Position numbers and translations under genes: made by a program. This document shows, piece by piece, positions 5,812 through 7,641 of a stretch of DNA of 7,641 nucleotides. Numbering within the stretch: the first letter of the stretch is position 1; each line of letters opens with the position of its first letter. The DNA comes from Candidatus Pacearchaeota archaeon (GTDB lineage Archaea > Nanobdellota > Nanobdellia > Pacearchaeales > GW2011-AR1): assembly GCA_017609695.1 (NCBI GenBank), contig JAFCDM010000038.1, forward strand, positions 1-7,641, written 5' to 3'. Under the pieces are notes generated by a model. That model saw only the letters and a program-made list of their open reading frames with translations. It had not been told where the DNA came from and ran no database searches.

Positions 5812-5958
5812 TTATTTTCTCTCTTCTTGTCTAACACAAAAACCTAAATCACAATCTTGTCTGTTATCATTATATCTTTCACATCCTTGACATTCTTGCT
5901 CTAATTTGTAAGTTTCTCTAAGTTCTTCTGGTGTTAATGGATAAATCATTGTTTTCAT
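5812..5958 (-). CDS. Uncharacterised 48-aa four-cysteine protein (possible small metal-binding protein)
   Basis: I do not recognise this protein. The frame opens at ATG (5958-5956) and ends with TAA (5814-5812). The first half (MIYPLTPEELRETYKLEQE) looks helical. It is followed by four cysteines, C23-x2-C26 and C36-x4-C41, within ECQGCERYNDNRQDCDLGFC, and then a short charged end (VRQEERK). The spacing C-x2-C-x9-C-x4-C could bind zinc or another metal, but it matches no family I can name. A second ATG three codons later (5949-5947) is an alternative start. It lies 34 bp after the 152-aa gene and 26 bp before the 53-aa gene on the same strand, so the three are probably co-transcribed. The dense cysteine pattern in an AT-rich window argues against a random frame. 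Confidence 0.62.
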   Translation of the reverse strand: MKTMIYPLTPEELRETYKLEQECQGCERYNDNRQDCDLGFCVRQEERK

Positions 5959-5969
5959 TTTGATTTGTT

Positions 5970-5985
5970 TTTTACCATAGTAAAA
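5970..5985 (-). repeat. Short inverted repeat in the intercistronic gap
   Basis: TTTTAC (5970-5975) and GTAAAA (5980-5985) are perfect 6-bp arms around CATA. They lie in the 34-bp gap between the 152-aa and 48-aa minus-strand genes. In the mRNA this could be a weak stem-loop affecting processing or translation of the downstream gene. It could equally be chance in AT-rich DNA. Confidence 0.3.
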
Positions 5986-5992
5986 TTTCTAA

Positions 5993-6451
5993 CTAATCTG
6001 CGAAACCCCCATTATATTGAAATTCTGCAAAACTAGCATTTGTCCAACTCCTAGATTGTATATGGTCACATATAGGTAAATGACGTCTTCCGGGAAGTTG
6101 GCCTAAACTTCTTTCATAATATTTTCTGTTTCTTTTTTCTTCCTTAGTTTCTCTTTTTCCCATATTTTGATAAGTATTTGTTAAAGATTCTAATTGCATT
6201 TGGGCGACAGCCCTATAATTTTCAGGTAAATCTGTACTTCCTATAACTAACCTAAATCCATCTAAATCATCAAATCTGCAAAAAACATTCATTGCTTCAT
6301 CAAGATTTTCTTTTATAAGTGTTAGTTTATTTATTAAAGATCCTTTTATAATTGAATAATACCACTCAGTGTTTCTATCTCCAAATAAGGGATTCTCTGT
6401 TTTAAAATCTTTTAATGGGATGTATTTTGGTTCTTGTTTTTGGGTTTCCAT
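5993..6451 (-). CDS. Uncharacterised 152-aa protein, first gene of a minus-strand operon
   Basis: I do not recognise this soluble protein. It begins METQKQEPKYIPLKDFKTEN and has a probably helical middle (IIKGSLINKLTLIKENLDEA, then FCRFDDLDGFRLVIGSTDLP). A strongly basic linker follows (KRETKEEKRNRKYYERSL, about 99-116), and the end contains GRRHLPICDHIQSRSW and FQYNGGFAD. Two cysteines are present (C58 and C128), with no membrane segment. The ATG at 6451 is 27.5 nt from the centre of a good TATA box, indicating a leaderless message and supporting the start. It shares a 118-bp divergent promoter region with the membrane protein gene at 6570 and is followed by two small genes at 34 and 26 bp. 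The basic segment could contact nucleic acid, which is inference only. Confidence 0.75.
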   Translation of the reverse strand: METQKQEPKYIPLKDFKTENPLFGDRNTEWYYSIIKGSLINKLTLIKENLDEAMNVFCRFDDLDGFRLVIGSTDLPENYRAVAQMQLESLTNTYQNMGKRETKEEKRNRKYYERSLGQLPGRRHLPICDHIQSRSWTNASFAEFQYNGGFAD

Positions 6452-6474
6452 TTTATTTATAAATAAAATTAGAC

Positions 6475-6482
6475 TTTATAAA
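6475..6482 (-). promoter_or_regulatory. Promoter (TATA box) of the minus-strand small-protein operon
   Basis: TTTATAAA, reading GATTTATAAAGTC on the minus strand, is centred about 27.5 nt before the ATG of the 152-aa gene, so transcription should begin at or next to the start codon. A second TTTATAAA at 6456-6463 is too close to the ATG to serve it. The preceding AGTAAGA resembles the AGA-N4 spacing seen before the TA promoters. Confidence 0.6.
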
Positions 6483-6500
6483 TCTTACTAAGATGTTATT

Positions 6501-6514
6501 TGTTAGGGGTAACA
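6501..6514. repeat. Inverted repeat with GGGG loop in the divergent promoter region
   Basis: TGTTA and TAACA arms surround GGGG. It lies between the two divergent promoters and upstream of both predicted transcription starts, so a DNA-level role such as regulator binding is likelier than an RNA structure. Arms of 5 bp are short and could be chance. Confidence 0.35.
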
Positions 6515-6518
6515 ATAG

Positions 6519-6543
6519 AAAGGTTTATGTCCCCCAAACCTTT
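6519..6543. repeat. 8-bp inverted repeat overlapping the membrane-protein promoter
   Basis: AAAGGTTT (6519-6526) and AAACCTTT (6536-6543) are perfect inverted arms around a 9-nt spacer ending in CCCCC. The right arm runs into the TATA box of the gene at 6570 and covers its BRE position, so a protein bound here could control that gene. It is a candidate operator. Confidence 0.45.
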
Positions 6544-6550
6544 TTAAATT
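6543..6550 (+). promoter_or_regulatory. Promoter (TATA-like box) of the membrane-protein gene
   Basis: TTTAAATT within CCTTTTTAAATTTAAC is centred 23.5-24.5 nt before the ATG at 6570, again consistent with a leaderless mRNA. It directly abuts the 8-bp inverted repeat at 6519-6543. Confidence 0.5.
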
Positions 6551-6569
6551 TAACTGATTTAGATATTTT

Positions 6570-7193
6570 ATGAACTATAAAAAGGGATTGGGGTTTGTAT
6601 TGGTTTTTTTAGGAATTTTTGTAATAATTATTCAGCCATTTTCAATTACTGGTGCTGTTATTGATGTTTCTTCAAGTGTTTCTAAGATTTGGTTTGGGAT
6701 TGGGATTGTGTTGGTTATTGGTGGTGGGTTGTTGGTGGCTTGGGGGAGAGAAGAAGGGGGGCTTGCAACTCTTGTTGGGAAGGAGCCTGAAATAAAAGAG
6801 CTTCCTTATAGTCTTACTTCTGCTTTAAAGGAAGGTATTTCTGAAAGTGAAGCAAAAGAATTATTATTAGAATTAAATAAAAAAGCAGAGTCTGGGGAAT
6901 GGATAGTGTTGAAACAATTTACAGTAGCACCGGCTAAAAGTCCTAGATATTCTCATGGAACTTCTTCATATAGTTATTGGGGGCCTGAAGAATATAAAGG
7001 ACTCTCTGGAAAAAAATTAGAAGGATTATATAATCAGGGTAAAATAGGAAAAACTCATGAGATTGTTAGGGGGAGTGATGTTTATGATATGAAAAATAAA
7101 AGAGCTTCTATTCCTCCAAAAGGCTCTCGGGTTCTTCATAGGCATTGGGAAATAGGGCAGGTATATCGTAAAAGAAGAGAGGGTAAACCTTAA
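6570..7193 (+). CDS. Uncharacterised two-helix membrane protein with a cytosolic-looking domain (207 aa)
   Basis: I do not recognise the family. Two hydrophobic segments are clear: about residues 6-24 (GLGFVLVFLGIFVIIIQPF) and 40-58 (IWFGIGIVLVIGGGLLVAW). They are joined by a short loop (SITGAVIDVSSSVSK). SITGAV-like sequence is common near the N-terminus of DPANN exported or membrane proteins as I recall, but the function is not established. Lysines before the first helix and R60 after the second suggest both ends are cytosolic. The soluble part has a helical stretch (ISESEAKELLLELNKKAESG, 90-109), an aromatic SYSYWGPEEYKGL region (133-145) and a His-containing basic end (H163, H190, H192 in LHRHWEIG). 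The ATG at 6570 fits the TATA spacing. Its stop is adjacent to the stop of the convergent 99-aa gene, with no base between them. Confidence 0.8.
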   Translation: MNYKKGLGFVLVFLGIFVIIIQPFSITGAVIDVSSSVSKIWFGIGIVLVIGGGLLVAWGREEGGLATLVGKEPEIKELPYSLTSALKEGISESEAKELLLELNKKAESGEWIVLKQFTVAPAKSPRYSHGTSSYSYWGPEEYKGLSGKKLEGLYNQGKIGKTHEIVRGSDVYDMKNKRASIPPKGSRVLHRHWEIGQVYRKRREGKP

Positions 7194-7493
7194 TTATTTA
7201 AGCACCCTTGAATAAAGATATAAATCTTCTCTATTGGTAGTGTGATATTCTCTATTTTCTGGATCATGTAATTGTCCTATAAAATTAAAAGCCCCTCTTA
7301 ACCATTTAAAATTATCTCTTTCTTCAAATTTAGGATCAATTTCTTTAACTTTTCTTTCAATTTCTAAACCTTTTTCATATAATAATTGAATAGAACATCT
7401 TTTGCTATGAGTATGCCTAAAAAATTCTCCTAAAGTTATCTCTAATTGTTTTATTTTATCTTTCTTTTCTTGATCTTTATTATCTTGTTCCAT
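7194..7493 (-). CDS. Uncharacterised 99-aa charged helical protein
   Basis: I do not recognise this protein. It is predicted soluble and mostly helical. The N-terminus is strongly charged (MEQDNKDQEKKDKIKQLE), followed by ITLGEFFRHTHSKRCSIQLL, then LYEKGLEIERKVKEIDPKFE, and it ends in REDLYLYSRVLK. It has one cysteine, and H26 and H28 in a short FRHTHSKRC basic patch, but no clear catalytic motif. The frame is supported by neighbour-like codon use, a start 26.5 nt from the centre of a TATA-like sequence, and an exact tail-to-tail fit with the 207-aa gene, whose TAA is followed directly by this gene's stop. Such close convergence leaves no room for separate terminators, so antisense overlap of the two mRNAs is likely. 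Function is unknown. Confidence 0.7.
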   Translation of the reverse strand: MEQDNKDQEKKDKIKQLEITLGEFFRHTHSKRCSIQLLYEKGLEIERKVKEIDPKFEERDNFKWLRGAFNFIGQLHDPENREYHTTNREDLYLYSRVLK

Positions 7494-7515
7494 CTTCTAA
7501 AATCATAATTTTATG

Positions 7516-7523
7516 TTATTTAT
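7516..7523 (-). promoter_or_regulatory. Candidate TATA box of the 99-aa gene
   Basis: On the minus strand, GGATAAATAAC is centred about 26.5 nt before the ATG at 7493, which would make the mRNA leaderless. A stronger-looking TTTTAAATA (7531-7539) lies further upstream and would instead give a leader of about 16 nt. The choice is uncertain in such AT-rich DNA. Confidence 0.4.
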
Positions 7524-7604
7524 CCTTTTCTATTTAAAAGGTGGAAATTGGTTTTTAAAGCTTTGCTTTTTGTCACCACTACTAAATTACATATAACAGA
7601 AAGA

Positions 7605-7612
7605 TTTATAAA
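7605..7612 (+). promoter_or_regulatory. Promoter for a gene at or beyond the right edge
   Basis: ACAGAAAGATTTATAAAGG is a good archaeal BRE plus TATA arrangement (TTTATAAA at 7605-7612), divergent from the 99-aa gene. The predicted start site (about 7634) is downstream of the two ATGs at 7619 and 7625, so either the gene starts outside the window or a weaker box near 7593 serves the ATG at 7619. Too little coding sequence is visible to call a gene. Confidence 0.5.
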
Positions 7613-7641
7613 GGATTTATGCTTATGAATAGTAAGAAAAA

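Noticed and set aside
5666..5890. Plus-strand open frame of 74 codons
   Set aside because: Phe/Ser/Cys-rich, runs antisense to the 53-aa and 48-aa minus-strand genes, and has no promoter or start context of its own.
7557..7569. AAAGC-TTT-GCTTT hairpin followed by a T-run, resembling a terminator
   Set aside because: No plus-strand gene ends nearby and it lies between two divergent promoters; probably chance in AT-rich DNA.
1..7641. CRISPR array, tRNA, rRNA, insertion sequence or attachment site
   Set aside because: No regularly spaced repeats, tRNA-like cloverleaf, rRNA motif, transposase or terminal repeat was found by eye. A tRNAscan/Infernal run and an IS search would be needed to exclude them fully.

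Overview
The window is AT-rich (roughly 30% G+C by eye) and clearly archaeal. It carries the C-terminus of the archaeal/eukaryotic-type ribosomal protein eL33 (L35Ae), an archaeal-type uL16 (L10e), an archaeal-style PEP synthase, and many TATA-box promoters placed 24-28 nt before start codons, as expected for leaderless mRNAs. Short intergenic gaps, tiny uncharacterised genes, and a membrane protein whose first hydrophobic segment contains SITGAV suggest a small-genome DPANN archaeon, perhaps Pacearchaeota or Woesearchaeota. That lineage call is inference.

Left block (2-987, + strand): a translation cluster of eL33 (5' end outside the window), an unrecognised 64-aa protein, and uL16, separated by 17-18 nt and probably co-transcribed. 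Centre (988-4354): a 166-bp gap with a TATA box and a possible structured leader, then ppsA. The encoded enzyme has a complete catalytic core (about residues 1-758) followed by an unusual charged, low-complexity tail of about 305 residues.

Right of centre (4345-5581, + strand): two toxin-antitoxin modules in tandem. One is a ribbon-helix-helix-like antitoxin with a RelE/ParE-family toxin. The other is a different RHH/VapB-like antitoxin with a MazF-family toxin. Both promoters have the same layout: an identical 11-nt T-tract motif, a TATA box 15 nt after its start, a palindrome containing CTATAG, and an ATG exactly 44 nt from the motif's start. The toxins start inside the ends of their antitoxin genes, which is the usual coupled, autoregulated arrangement.

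Right block (5624-7493): three small uncharacterised genes on the minus strand (152, 48 and 53 aa), probably one operon. The last two are very short, and the 48-aa one has four cysteines in a possible metal-binding pattern. Divergent from them is a two-helix membrane protein of 207 aa, which meets tail-to-tail, with no gap, a 99-aa charged helical protein on the minus strand. The last bases hold a good promoter for a gene that starts at or beyond the right edge.

The most unusual elements are the PEP synthase tail, the matched promoter/operator architecture of the two TA modules, and the minus-strand operon of orphan small proteins.
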